From: CALLVY01 sp937899855 | GTDB lineage: Bacteria; Bacteroidota; Bacteroidia; Chitinophagales; Saprospiraceae | Assembly: GCA_039820405.1 (NCBI GenBank) | Contig: JBCBQC010000057.1 | Coordinates: 1 to 39,565, forward strand | Direction: 5' to 3' | Length of the DNA: 39,565 nucleotides | Part shown: positions 7,437 to 14,742 of the stretch, piece after piece | Numbering within the stretch: the stretch's first letter is position 1 | Layout of the letters: every line of letters starts with the position of its first letter | Notes under the pieces: model-generated | Database searches by the model: none | Told to the model about the DNA's origin: nothing | The model's input: the letters and a program-made list of their open reading frames with translations, nothing else | Position numbers and translations under genes: made by a program

Positions 7437-7892
7437 TTAAGGGCTTTTTTCCCGTCGGAGGAATAAGTAGGCAAGTCCAATTCTCGTTCGCAATAGGCCC
7501 CCATCAAAATTCCGATTGACGTAGGGCGAGATTTCAAATATGACGTGGAGGCGGGTTAATCTTTTTAGGGGTTTTGCTCTCGTACCCAAGTGTACACTGT
7601 AGCCATTGACGACGGAAATATTGCTGGCCGCGTTAAAGAAGTTTAGGTTCGTTCCGATACCGCCGTAGAAATTTGCCCATTCGGCTCGCTTGACGTTTAC
7701 CATCAGTACCGGTTCGGTGGTGATGTTGCCGTAAAAGGTGTTGGTGGCCACACGAAAATCGCCCCAAATGAGTCTTTCCGAGTTGGTGGCAATTAGAATT
7801 TCACTCTGAAAAGGGAAATAGCCGATGGATATTTGAGCCGGACTTAGTTTGGAAAGCAGCAAAAACGGCAAAAGTGCTATCGGTATCCTCAT
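7437..7892 (-). CDS. Exported beta-barrel-like protein, unknown function
   Basis: A 151-residue protein with a signal peptide (MRIPIALLPFLLLSKLSPAQ) and a mature part of alternating hydrophobic strands rich in aromatic and Asn residues (WANFYGGIGTNLNFF, YSVHLGTRAKPL, LHVIFEISPYVNRNF), ending in RIGLAYLFLRREKSP. This resembles small Bacteroidota outer-membrane barrels, but the strand count is low and no family is recognised. Its ATG overlaps the stop of the GH10 gene (ATGA), so it is translated with the xylanase and is probably the last gene of that unit. The function may be envelope-related; this is inferred only from the signal peptide and strand pattern. Confidence 0.75.
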   Translation of the reverse strand: MRIPIALLPFLLLSKLSPAQISIGYFPFQSEILIATNSERLIWGDFRVATNTFYGNITTEPVLMVNVKRAEWANFYGGIGTNLNFFNAASNISVVNGYSVHLGTRAKPLKRLTRLHVIFEISPYVNRNFDGGLLRTRIGLAYLFLRREKSP

Positions 7893-8944
7893 AGGTCAGC
7901 AATCAATTTACAGTAGGCACGTTTGGGTTGATAATTATCGTCAAACAGGAGGGGAAAATCAGCTCTATTGTAAAAGTATCTTATCCAGGAATCCCTATCC
8001 CCCACCCCCCAGATCGTTATTCCAAATTTATAGCTAGCGGGAATCCTATCGTAGGTCTTAAAAATATAGAGGTACTTTTCGGCTTGTCTGACCAACTCTT
8101 CTTGGGGAGCTTTGTCGAGGGCTTGTGAAAATGGATTGATGGAAATATCTAATTCAGAAATGTGTACCAAATAGTCGTTTTTCCATACCTCGTCAATGGC
8201 GTTTGAGATTTCCACGTTCTCCGGAAAACCATTGAACAGGTGCATCTGCAGGCCGATTCCATCAATGGGAACGCCCTTGGCCTTTAAGCTATTGAGGAAC
8301 GAAAGGACGGCTTTTCGCTTTACGGGATTGATGACCAGGGAATAGTCATTGTAAAATAATTTGGCGGCGGGATCTGCTTCGTGAGCGTATTGAAATGCCT
8401 TTTCTAGGTAAGAACTGCCCAGATTCTTTTTCCAGATCGAATTTCTAAGGGTTCCATCATCATTGAATGCTTCATTGACGACATCCCAACTGCTAACTTT
8501 ACCTTTAAAATGGTTTACTATTTGGAAGATGTGTTCCCTCATCATGTTTTCCCAAGCGGTCTGATCCCCCCGAAAATTTAACATCCACGGAGGAAGCTGT
8601 TGGTGCCAGATCAAAGTATGTCCGTGTAAGCGCTTCGAATGGGAAGCACAGTAGTCCGCCAGTTGGTCGGCCTCCGTCCAGTGGAACAGGTTTTCACTGG
8701 GGTGGAGGAATGCTGGTTTCATGATGTTCTCCGCAGTTACACTATTGAATTGGGTATTTACTATCCTTGCATAATCGAGGTTGGCACTCATTCGGTGGAG
8801 GTCCACTACGTTTCCACAGTAGAAATCTACACCATCCACCAAACGCTTGTCCTGAATACTACAAGGAGTCATTTCCTCTTCTCGACAAGCGCTGCTGAAT
8901 AGTATCCCAATGGTCAGTACTGCCCCTAGCATCCAATTGCTCAT
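7889..8944 (-). CDS. GH10 endo-1,4-beta-xylanase, lipoprotein
   Basis: A 351-residue glycoside hydrolase family 10 enzyme, which cleaves beta-1,4-xylan with retention. The N-terminus is a lipoprotein signal (ILFSSAC, Cys20), so the enzyme is probably anchored on the outer membrane. GH10 signatures in order: TAENIMKP (about 70-77), GHTLIWHQQLPPW (about 108-120), SSWDVVNEAF with acid/base Glu158, NDYSLV (about 199-204), IDGIGLQMHL (about 227-236), HISELDISI with nucleophile Glu264, and TIWGVGDRDSW (about 310-320). The catalytic domain is complete but compact for the family and has no carbohydrate-binding module. It lies 30 bp downstream of the alpha/beta hydrolase gene and overlaps the next gene by 4 bp. 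Confidence 0.96.
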   Translation of the reverse strand: MSNWMLGAVLTIGILFSSACREEEMTPCSIQDKRLVDGVDFYCGNVVDLHRMSANLDYARIVNTQFNSVTAENIMKPAFLHPSENLFHWTEADQLADYCASHSKRLHGHTLIWHQQLPPWMLNFRGDQTAWENMMREHIFQIVNHFKGKVSSWDVVNEAFNDDGTLRNSIWKKNLGSSYLEKAFQYAHEADPAAKLFYNDYSLVINPVKRKAVLSFLNSLKAKGVPIDGIGLQMHLFNGFPENVEISNAIDEVWKNDYLVHISELDISINPFSQALDKAPQEELVRQAEKYLYIFKTYDRIPASYKFGITIWGVGDRDSWIRYFYNRADFPLLFDDNYQPKRAYCKLIADL

Positions 8945-8974
8945 AACGGTTGGAATATTGGCCTCTTGATGGTA

Positions 8975-10456
8975 TTACTTAAGGGAAGGGTGTCCCTTAG
9001 CCCGACCTTCAAGGGGAATAAATTTGATGTCCGAATAATAGGTGTTTTCTTTTTCTATTTTTTGGTTGAGCAAAAACCGGGGGATGGCCTCATCAAAGAC
9101 TTCCACATCCCACATGGCTTGTTCGTGACCAGCATTTTCCACTTTGAGGTGTCGGGCACCGCTAAAGGTCTGCATGGTTTCATCGACTTGTTCAATGGGC
9201 GTTCGACAGTCTAAAGTTCCGGTTACGAACAAAGTCGGAATCTCCGTTTCTAAGGGACGGGACAAGTCAATTGCCAATTCGTTGGCGATCCAATGATCCT
9301 TGACCGCGGAAAAAGGAAAGTTGACCACATTACCAAACGGACTTTTATCCGCCTCTTGCTGAATCGTTTGCCACCTTTCCACACTCGCACCAGAGGCCAA
9401 TTGCTGGTTAATGCCAGCCCCCGGGATCCCCAAACCCATCACCACTCTCTTTTGAACAAACCAGGTCAAAAGGGAATAATCCCCCCGATCGATGGAGTAG
9501 ACCAGTCTGGGAATCACCGGAATGTCGTTTTTATCATCGATATCCAAACGTAGAATTAGGCCCAGGCCAAAGGAACCAATGGCCATTTCCTCCTCCGCTT
9601 TGGTCAGCGGATTTTTGATCGTCACCAAGGCGGGATTTTCATCGAGTTTTTTCATCACTCGATGGACCAATTCGCTAAAGTTCGGGATTTTAGCACGGAT
9701 CGAAGCATCTTGCTGGATCATTATCCCAAGCTTATTGACGTAGGTATCCAAGTAATGGGGATAGTTAAAAGCCTGGTCGAGGCCATCTGCTCCGGCGAGA
9801 ATGGACTTTTCAATCCGATCGGGAAACAACTTCATGACCGTCATGCCAATGTGGGATCCAAAACTGAAGCCAAAAATCGAATACTTATCGATCGCCAATT
9901 CGTTCATCAGGTCATTTACATCGTGGGCGTGTTCGATCACATTGTACCCCGATATATCTACCTTGGCCGCTGCAAATTTTTGCAGTGCGGCTTTTGCCAT
10001 CGTGCGGTAATGGGCATTCGCCGATTCCTCCGACAGGAAAAAATCGTGGGGAATTTTTTGCTGCCAGGTATAGCGAAGGGATTCATCCGAAGAACCACGC
10101 CGGTCCAAAAAGATTAAATCGGCCACTTCCAAAATCTCCACCCAATCGCTGAGGTCGCTTTTACTTTCCGCCTGCCACGTACTCCTGCCACCGCCTCCTT
10201 CTAAAAAAACAACTGGGGCGGTGGGGTTTTCCGCAAGACTTTTGAGGTAAACGAACTTTACCCTGATTTTTCTACTACTTGGATTCAAGCGATTTTCAGG
10301 AACTTCCAAAAATCCCGACTTGCCTTCAATTTTTAATTTGAGGTTGGTTTTAAACTGCTTGGATTCCACTTCCACCATTGTTGCTTGTCCCAAAGCGTGA
10401 CAACACCACAGTAGGGAAAAAGCAAGCAGGGAAACTCGAATTTTGGTCATCATCAT
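8975..10456 (-). CDS. Secreted alpha/beta hydrolase, tripeptidyl-aminopeptidase/esterase type
   Basis: A 493-residue alpha/beta-hydrolase with a signal peptide (LLAFSLLWCCHALGQA). The oxyanion-hole region is VVFLEGGGGRS (about 82-92), followed by LIFLDRRGSSDES. The nucleophile elbow is GFSFGS with Ser198, the acid is Asp416 in VTGTLDCRTP, and the base is His444 in NAGHEQAMW. This layout with a long cap between nucleophile and acid matches the proline iminopeptidase / TAP-like group (AB hydrolase 1 plus TAP C-terminal domain), but esterases share it. It is the first gene of a three-gene unit with GH10; an acetyl- or feruloyl-esterase role on xylan is possible but not shown. The true start may be any of three consecutive ATGs. 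Confidence 0.88.
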   Translation of the reverse strand: MMMTKIRVSLLAFSLLWCCHALGQATMVEVESKQFKTNLKLKIEGKSGFLEVPENRLNPSSRKIRVKFVYLKSLAENPTAPVVFLEGGGGRSTWQAESKSDLSDWVEILEVADLIFLDRRGSSDESLRYTWQQKIPHDFFLSEESANAHYRTMAKAALQKFAAAKVDISGYNVIEHAHDVNDLMNELAIDKYSIFGFSFGSHIGMTVMKLFPDRIEKSILAGADGLDQAFNYPHYLDTYVNKLGIMIQQDASIRAKIPNFSELVHRVMKKLDENPALVTIKNPLTKAEEEMAIGSFGLGLILRLDIDDKNDIPVIPRLVYSIDRGDYSLLTWFVQKRVVMGLGIPGAGINQQLASGASVERWQTIQQEADKSPFGNVVNFPFSAVKDHWIANELAIDLSRPLETEIPTLFVTGTLDCRTPIEQVDETMQTFSGARHLKVENAGHEQAMWDVEVFDEAIPRFLLNQKIEKENTYYSDIKFIPLEGRAKGHPSLK

Positions 10457-10663
10457 TCAACTATTTTTTCTGGAAGCCATCTTAAAATGTTTTTGAGATG
10501 ACTTCTAAGTACTTCAACTGGAGTAGGTCTCAAAAAGTTGCTCCCATTCGCTCCAAAGGGCCCGCGCCGTGGGCGCCGCAATCTTCGGAATCGTCCTGGC
10601 TATCGTCCTTGATCCCGTGGAGCCGCAGTATGCTCAGGTCAACATCCAATCTGTTTTTTTCCA

Positions 10664-11530
10664 TTACTCTTCGCGATTTAGCGGACAGGTCGAGCAGCGG
10701 AGCAGCCCCCCCAGCTGGGCTACCCGGGCGTAATCCACCGGAATGGCTTGGATGTTCCGCTTTTCCAACTCGCTCGCCAGACGCACAAAGGAGCGTTCGA
10801 TCAGCACCTTGTTGGGGCTGAGGGAGAGGATGTTGGGCACCATGTCGTACATTTCCGCGGCGTTGACTTCGATGAGCTGTTCGGCACCAAAGCGATCGTA
10901 AATGGCCTGGGGAAATTCACTAAAGCCCTCCGGGTAGAGCAGGGCGGAGTGGGTACCGACGGGTTGAAAGGCACAGTCCAGGTGGAGGGTATTGGTACGC
11001 GCCTCGTTGGTGACGCGTAGGGGCAGGGGAATCACCGTTTTTCGCTGGCCCAGCACCCTTTGAAGAAAGCGGAGCCCCAGTTGGTTGGTCCGATCGCCGA
11101 GCCCCACGAAGACGTACTCCCCGTGCAGTACGATGTCGCCCCCTTCGATGGTGGCTCCCGGTGGCGGATGGTGGACCCGCTCCAAATCGCGCAGGAGGGC
11201 GTGCAGGGCGGTTTGCTCCACTTTGCGATTGGCTTTTTTCATCCGGGCCAGGAAGAAGTCCTCCCCGATGGCAAAGCCGATGTCGCGACAAAAAATCTGA
11301 TCCTGCTGCGGGATATTGGGCGGCCGCAGTACTTCGACCCCCTGCTCGACCAGGACGCGGTAGAGGCCCTCCACTTCCGCCACCAATTCCGCCTCGGTGG
11401 GATCCACGCCCCGGGCGACCGCTTCGGCGTATTTCGGGTTGTTGAGGTGCTTGACCGTCCCCCGATCGGAGGCGATGCCGAGGATGACCCGTTGGAGTGT
11501 TCCAGTTTCGCTGTGTACTTTAACTTTCAT
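10664..11530 (-). CDS. Guanidino-group hydrolase (arginine deiminase / DDAH-like amidohydrolase)
   Basis: A 288-residue protein of the amidinotransferase / guanidine-modifying superfamily (five-bladed propeller; Cys-His-acid catalysis). Seen: FCRDIGFAIG (Cys81, Arg82, Asp83), TIEGGDI (129-133) with the substrate-side acidic pair, TLHLDCAF with His183, and a C-terminal GGLLRCSTCPL containing candidate nucleophile Cys279. The substrate could be arginine, methylated arginine or a related guanidine; the sequence does not decide. The start at 11528-11530 (MKVKVHSETG) fits the family N-terminus; 26 upstream in-frame codons look non-coding. It stands alone, more than 150 bp from its neighbours on both sides. 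No signal peptide, so it is cytoplasmic. Confidence 0.87.
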   Translation of the reverse strand: MKVKVHSETGTLQRVILGIASDRGTVKHLNNPKYAEAVARGVDPTEAELVAEVEGLYRVLVEQGVEVLRPPNIPQQDQIFCRDIGFAIGEDFFLARMKKANRKVEQTALHALLRDLERVHHPPPGATIEGGDIVLHGEYVFVGLGDRTNQLGLRFLQRVLGQRKTVIPLPLRVTNEARTNTLHLDCAFQPVGTHSALLYPEGFSEFPQAIYDRFGAEQLIEVNAAEMYDMVPNILSLSPNKVLIERSFVRLASELEKRNIQAIPVDYARVAQLGGLLRCSTCPLNREE

Positions 11531-11688
11531 GCTATTTGGTTTGAAAGAACGGAACCATCCGCCCCCTGTTTTGCGCAAGCCGCGCATTCCTTCCTTAAGA
11601 TAATACAAGAAGACGAATCTGGGCTACCGCAAAGCCTGATTTGCATCCTACTAGGACCTCCTCCGATCCGCTACGACCTACCGATGGC

Positions 11689-12408
11689 TTAGCTCTGGCT
11701 CCAGTAAAATTCGCAGGCGTCGAAATGGCAGTTCCGTAAATCCTCCCGGTCGATGAGTACGAAAAATACGCCTTCGTCGTTGAAACCATTTTCGCCAAAT
11801 TGGACCAGTACAATCTGGTTGTCGGCCATTTTGGCTCTGACTTCCTCCTCGTCCCACTGACAATGGGTCACCATCCCCAACATTTTGGAGCGCGCTGACC
11901 CGCCAAATTCATCCCACAGTTTTCCATCCGCATTCAAAAGATGGGCGAGCTCCCGGCCCTCCTCCTCGTCCTCGGGTTCGCGGTAGCGTTCGCTCCAGCT
12001 TTCCTGGTCCGCACGGACCGACTGGATGAGCACACCATCCCAAAAGCTATCCTCGTGCTCGACGATGATTCGATGGAGTTGGTGATTGTCGACGTCGGCG
12101 TAGATCACCCGTCCGGTGTCCGCGACGGGATCGCAAAAGAAGAGGAGCTGTCCGCGCGGCGGGAGTAGTCCCGACCGATCGTGGGGGGCGATCGTGCTCA
12201 GATCAATTTGGGCAGCAAAGCGCAGCGCCGCGGGGTGTTCCAAACCGGGTGGCAGGTCGATGATGGGGCCTCCGTAACGCGAGTGCCCCAAGGGCAGGTC
12301 GAGCGCGTGGTGGGGAAGGTAGTTGCCGTTATCCAAGCTACCCAATTCGACGGAAGCGGGGTAGTATCTTTTTTCAGCGGCTTCGAAGCTGATGATTTCA
12401 AATGACAT
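11689..12408 (-). CDS. DUF1963 (YwqG-like) protein
   Basis: A 239-residue cytoplasmic protein of the YwqG/DUF1963 family. Family features are SRYGGPIIDLPPGLEHP (about 43-59), LRFAAQIDLSTI (about 62-73), LLPPRGQLLFFCDP (about 81-94), a repeated block near LGMVTHCQWDEEEV, and a closing VLVQFGENGF...FFVLIDREDL strand pair. The family fold is known, but its biochemical function is not established; members are frequent in toxin/immunity-type neighbourhoods. The start ATG at 12406-12408 is 22 bp after the preceding lipoprotein gene's stop, so the two are probably cotranscribed. An in-frame upstream ATG at 12462 would overlap that gene and is less likely. Confidence 0.88.
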   Translation of the reverse strand: MSFEIISFEAAEKRYYPASVELGSLDNGNYLPHHALDLPLGHSRYGGPIIDLPPGLEHPAALRFAAQIDLSTIAPHDRSGLLPPRGQLLFFCDPVADTGRVIYADVDNHQLHRIIVEHEDSFWDGVLIQSVRADQESWSERYREPEDEEEGRELAHLLNADGKLWDEFGGSARSKMLGMVTHCQWDEEEVRAKMADNQIVLVQFGENGFNDEGVFFVLIDREDLRNCHFDACEFYWSQS

Positions 12409-12430
12409 AGTGGTGGATTTGAGATGGCTT

Positions 12431-13210
12431 CTAGTAAAATCGGTATTGGTACGTGATGACACTTTCTAGGTTGTTCTCTTGGCCGATGCAATTGTAATAA
12501 TAAATCTTTCGCAACAGGCCCGCGGGCGTGTAGCGGAAAACCGTTTTGGCGGTGGGTTCGGGGCCAACTCGGGGCAGGTAGTCCAGGGTGTACTGCAGGA
12601 TGCCGGCCCGGTAGACCTGCTTTTCCTCCACTCGTCCCAGGGAATCGTAGCGCAGGCGGTGCTCGTCCTTCCCTACCCACTGTGTAGATAGCGAATCCTG
12701 CGGGACCGGTGGCCCTACTCGCTCTTCCTCAACGGGAGGATGGATCACTTCGCGTTTTTCACCAGCTTTCAGCTCCACCTCCCGATACAGCTGTCCGGCT
12801 CGATACTGGTACTCGGTCCGGCTGATGAGACTTTCTTTTTTGTTGTTCCGAAAGCGCCAGTATTCCACGGCCACCAAGCGATGGTCCGCGTCGTACTGCC
12901 GATACTCAACGGTGCGGAGCCGTCGGTAGTTTTGGATGCTGCCACTAGTGCGAACGCCACCCTCCCGCTTAGAAAAACGGGTCACCTCGCCGTAAGCTCC
13001 CCATTCAATCTCATTGCCCGCTCGGTCGTACTTGTGGTATTCCCCCTTGATCTTTTCACCTCCCCAGCGGCGGTACCGAAACTTCTCGGCGTCGTAAGGG
13101 TAAGTCTTGAGGTAGGTGACACGCTGCTTCACCACCCGCGGTTGGCTCGGACCCGCACAACTGCTCAGGGTCCAGATCAATAGCCAGAGAAAAATCAATT
13201 TGTGGGTCAC
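12431..13210 (-). CDS. Lipoprotein with YD/MORN-like repeats
   Basis: About 259 residues from a GTG start at 13208-13210, giving a lipoprotein signal ending LSSCAG (Cys18). The mature part contains repeated Tyr-rich strands of the type YHKYDRAGNEIEW, YRQYDADHRLVAVEYW, RTEYQYRAGQLYREV, LRYDSLGRVEEKQVYRAG and VFRYTPAGLLRKIYYY, which are YD-repeat-like strands as in Rhs-associated and Bacteroidota toxin-antitoxin-repeat (MORN-like) proteins. A longer in-frame start at 13279 would overlap the preceding gene by 35 bp and place residues before the signal peptide, so the GTG is preferred. It lies upstream of the DUF1963 gene with a 22-bp gap. Envelope location is likely; function unknown. Confidence 0.8.
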   Translation of the reverse strand: MTHKLIFLWLLIWTLSSCAGPSQPRVVKQRVTYLKTYPYDAEKFRYRRWGGEKIKGEYHKYDRAGNEIEWGAYGEVTRFSKREGGVRTSGSIQNYRRLRTVEYRQYDADHRLVAVEYWRFRNNKKESLISRTEYQYRAGQLYREVELKAGEKREVIHPPVEEERVGPPVPQDSLSTQWVGKDEHRLRYDSLGRVEEKQVYRAGILQYTLDYLPRVGPEPTAKTVFRYTPAGLLRKIYYYNCIGQENNLESVITYQYRFY

Positions 13211-13244
13211 GTTTTTATAGTTTAGGATTCTACTTCGCCGGGTC

Positions 13245-13586
13245 TCACTCGCTGCCCCAACCGTATTCGGCAAGGGCATCGGACCAAATCTGGCGACGAT
13301 TGAGTTGAATGAGTTGGTACACCAATTCCTCTACCACTTTTTGATCCAGCGGGTCTTTGCGCATTTCCAAACGAAAGCGCTCGGAATCCCGGGGGCTCAA
13401 CTGGTGCACCTCCAGGGGATCGTCGCAGTAACCGTAGCCATCGAAGGAGATGCTTTTGAGGTAGATGCACTGCTGGGCCGTACAATTGAAATTCATAAAG
13501 ACCGCACCTTCGTGACAACCCAGATAGAAGTCGGAGTGGCGGGAAGGGGGCGGGTTGGTTTTAAAAAAGCCAAAGTGATCTTTCAT
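13245..13586 (-). CDS. Hypothetical 113-residue protein
   Basis: Begins MKDHFGFFKTNPPPSRHSDFY and contains FYLGCHEGAVFMNFNCTAQQCIYLKSISFDGYGYC, an aromatic and Cys-bearing segment (about residues 20-54), followed by a helical C-terminal half with VVEELVYQLIQLNRRQIWSDAL. There is no signal peptide or membrane segment. Its start codon overlaps the stop of the preceding small reading frame as ATGA (13583-13586), suggesting translational coupling, and its stop is 34 bp ahead of the lipoprotein GTG. I do not recognise the family. The small size and neighbours of the DUF1963/DUF4272 type are compatible with an immunity-like gene, which is speculative. Confidence 0.75.
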   Translation of the reverse strand: MKDHFGFFKTNPPPSRHSDFYLGCHEGAVFMNFNCTAQQCIYLKSISFDGYGYCDDPLEVHQLSPRDSERFRLEMRKDPLDQKVVEELVYQLIQLNRRQIWSDALAEYGWGSE

Positions 13587-13915
13587 TCGATTGTTTTAGC
13601 GTCAGTCAATTCGTAGGCCACTTCTTCAATTCCGGGAATAAGCGGTTTTGATTTTCGTTTTTTGAGTGTTCCACGTTCTTCCAGTTGCCCCAAAAGCTGC
13701 GCTATTTTGTCGATCCGCGAGGCCTGCGTACCCAGCCCAGGGTGGTCATTGGGAAAATCAAATCCTCTCCCAGATGATGCTTTCTCCAGTAGATCAAGTT
13801 GACGTATCCGTTTCGTCCCACTCGCTGATCCCCATAAATTGACGCAACCAGTTGAGCGTTCGGTGTCGCTCAAAGCACACCCGACGGTCGATATTACTGG
13901 TATCAGGTTGGCCAT
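13583..13915 (-). CDS. Uncertain small reading frame, possibly remnant of a larger gene
   Basis: The 3' part (about 13583-13800) fills the gap between the DUF4272 gene and the 113-residue gene and encodes a plausible protein tail: NDHPGLGTQASRIDKIAQLL, then an EERGTLKKRKSKP basic stretch and IPGIEEVAYELTDAKTIE. Its stop overlaps the next ATG (ATGA), which supports translation. The 5' part (13794-13915) overlaps the DUF4272 gene in another frame, and its residues look like a shadow. No ATG, GTG or TTG start is visible in the non-overlapping part, so either it starts inside the upstream gene or the N-terminus has been lost. The function is unknown. Confidence 0.4.
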   Translation of the reverse strand: MANLIPVISTVGCALSDTERSTGCVNLWGSASGTKRIRQLDLLEKASSGRGFDFPNDHPGLGTQASRIDKIAQLLGQLEERGTLKKRKSKPLIPGIEEVAYELTDAKTIE

Positions 13916-14708
13916 TAAACATCAAATCCCGAAAGTAGGTCGTTGCCAGTTCGTTGAGTAAATTTTCTTCGTAAATCGCTCCCAGGTCGCGATAATTCAG
14001 GTCAGTGAAGAAGAGCGTAAGATCTTCTCCCAAACCAGGCAACTGTTCGTAAAATGCGGACATGGCCTTGTCGTGACCAGTGCCATCCAGTCTGGGTAGT
14101 CGCTCGACTTTCCGCAAGCACCAAGCCAGACTCAGGGCGCCCTCCATTCGCCAAGAGTAGTCGATCAGTTGATTTTCCGTTAATTGGGGAGTGGTTAAAA
14201 ATTCGCGCTCCCCGGGGGAGACCTTTTCCCATATTTGTTGGCTCTTCAACCAATCAATCAACAGTGTTCGATCTGCCGGCCGCGCTGCGCCGTGGGCCAC
14301 TGCGTAGAGAATCACGAGTCGACAAGCAGCTTCGAAAGGAGGCTGAAGAATTACCTTTGTATGGTCCAAGTATGGTAGATAACTGATCCGAGCGTACTTA
14401 ATGCCGTGAGCAATCAGGCGCGACTCCAAACGACGTTTGCTAGCCTTCCAGACGGGGTTCCCCGTGGATTCTCGTTTCTCCCACTCCGCTTGGGTCAAGT
14501 ACCATTCCTCGTGTGGTGTCGATTGCCCACAGCCCGGACACCAAGTCATTTCCCACTGGGTCTTACAACTGGGGCATTTTCCCCGAGTCTTGAAGGTATT
14601 CCAGACGTGTCCACAAGTACAGCTCCAATGTTTTTCCCCATCCGGCTGCCACTCACAAGCCGGACACTGGACAATCCGTTTCGGCTTTTTTTTCAGAAAC
14701 CATAACAT
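13794..14708 (-). CDS. Zinc-ribbon protein with DUF4272 domain
   Basis: A 304-residue protein. The N-terminal 60 residues carry four Cys pairs (Cys15/18, Cys30/32, Cys45/48, Cys57/60), consistent with two zinc ribbons. The segment at about 92-240 resembles DUF4272: KRRLESRLIAHGI, later DYSWRMEGALSLAWCL (about 183-198) with the conserved Trp-Arg-x-Glu pattern and KVERLPRLDGTG. The C-terminus has helices and ends HRTLNWLRQFMGISEWDETDTST, as DUF4272 proteins commonly end near an RH-x-x-x-NWL motif. The ATG at 14706-14708 lies 34 bp after the OmpA-domain gene. The fusion to a zinc ribbon is less usual. The function of DUF4272 is unknown. Confidence 0.85.
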   Translation of the reverse strand: MLWFLKKKPKRIVQCPACEWQPDGEKHWSCTCGHVWNTFKTRGKCPSCKTQWEMTWCPGCGQSTPHEEWYLTQAEWEKRESTGNPVWKASKRRLESRLIAHGIKYARISYLPYLDHTKVILQPPFEAACRLVILYAVAHGAARPADRTLLIDWLKSQQIWEKVSPGEREFLTTPQLTENQLIDYSWRMEGALSLAWCLRKVERLPRLDGTGHDKAMSAFYEQLPGLGEDLTLFFTDLNYRDLGAIYEENLLNELATTYFRDLMFNGQPDTSNIDRRVCFERHRTLNWLRQFMGISEWDETDTST

Positions 14709-14742
14709 CGACGTACGTTTTAGCTTTTCATTAAATGTAAAC

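Noticed and set aside
10498..10821. A 107-codon plus-strand frame at the end of the guanidino-hydrolase gene
   Set aside because: Its sequence is Ser/Pro/Arg-rich without motifs and partly antisense to the catalytic Cys region.
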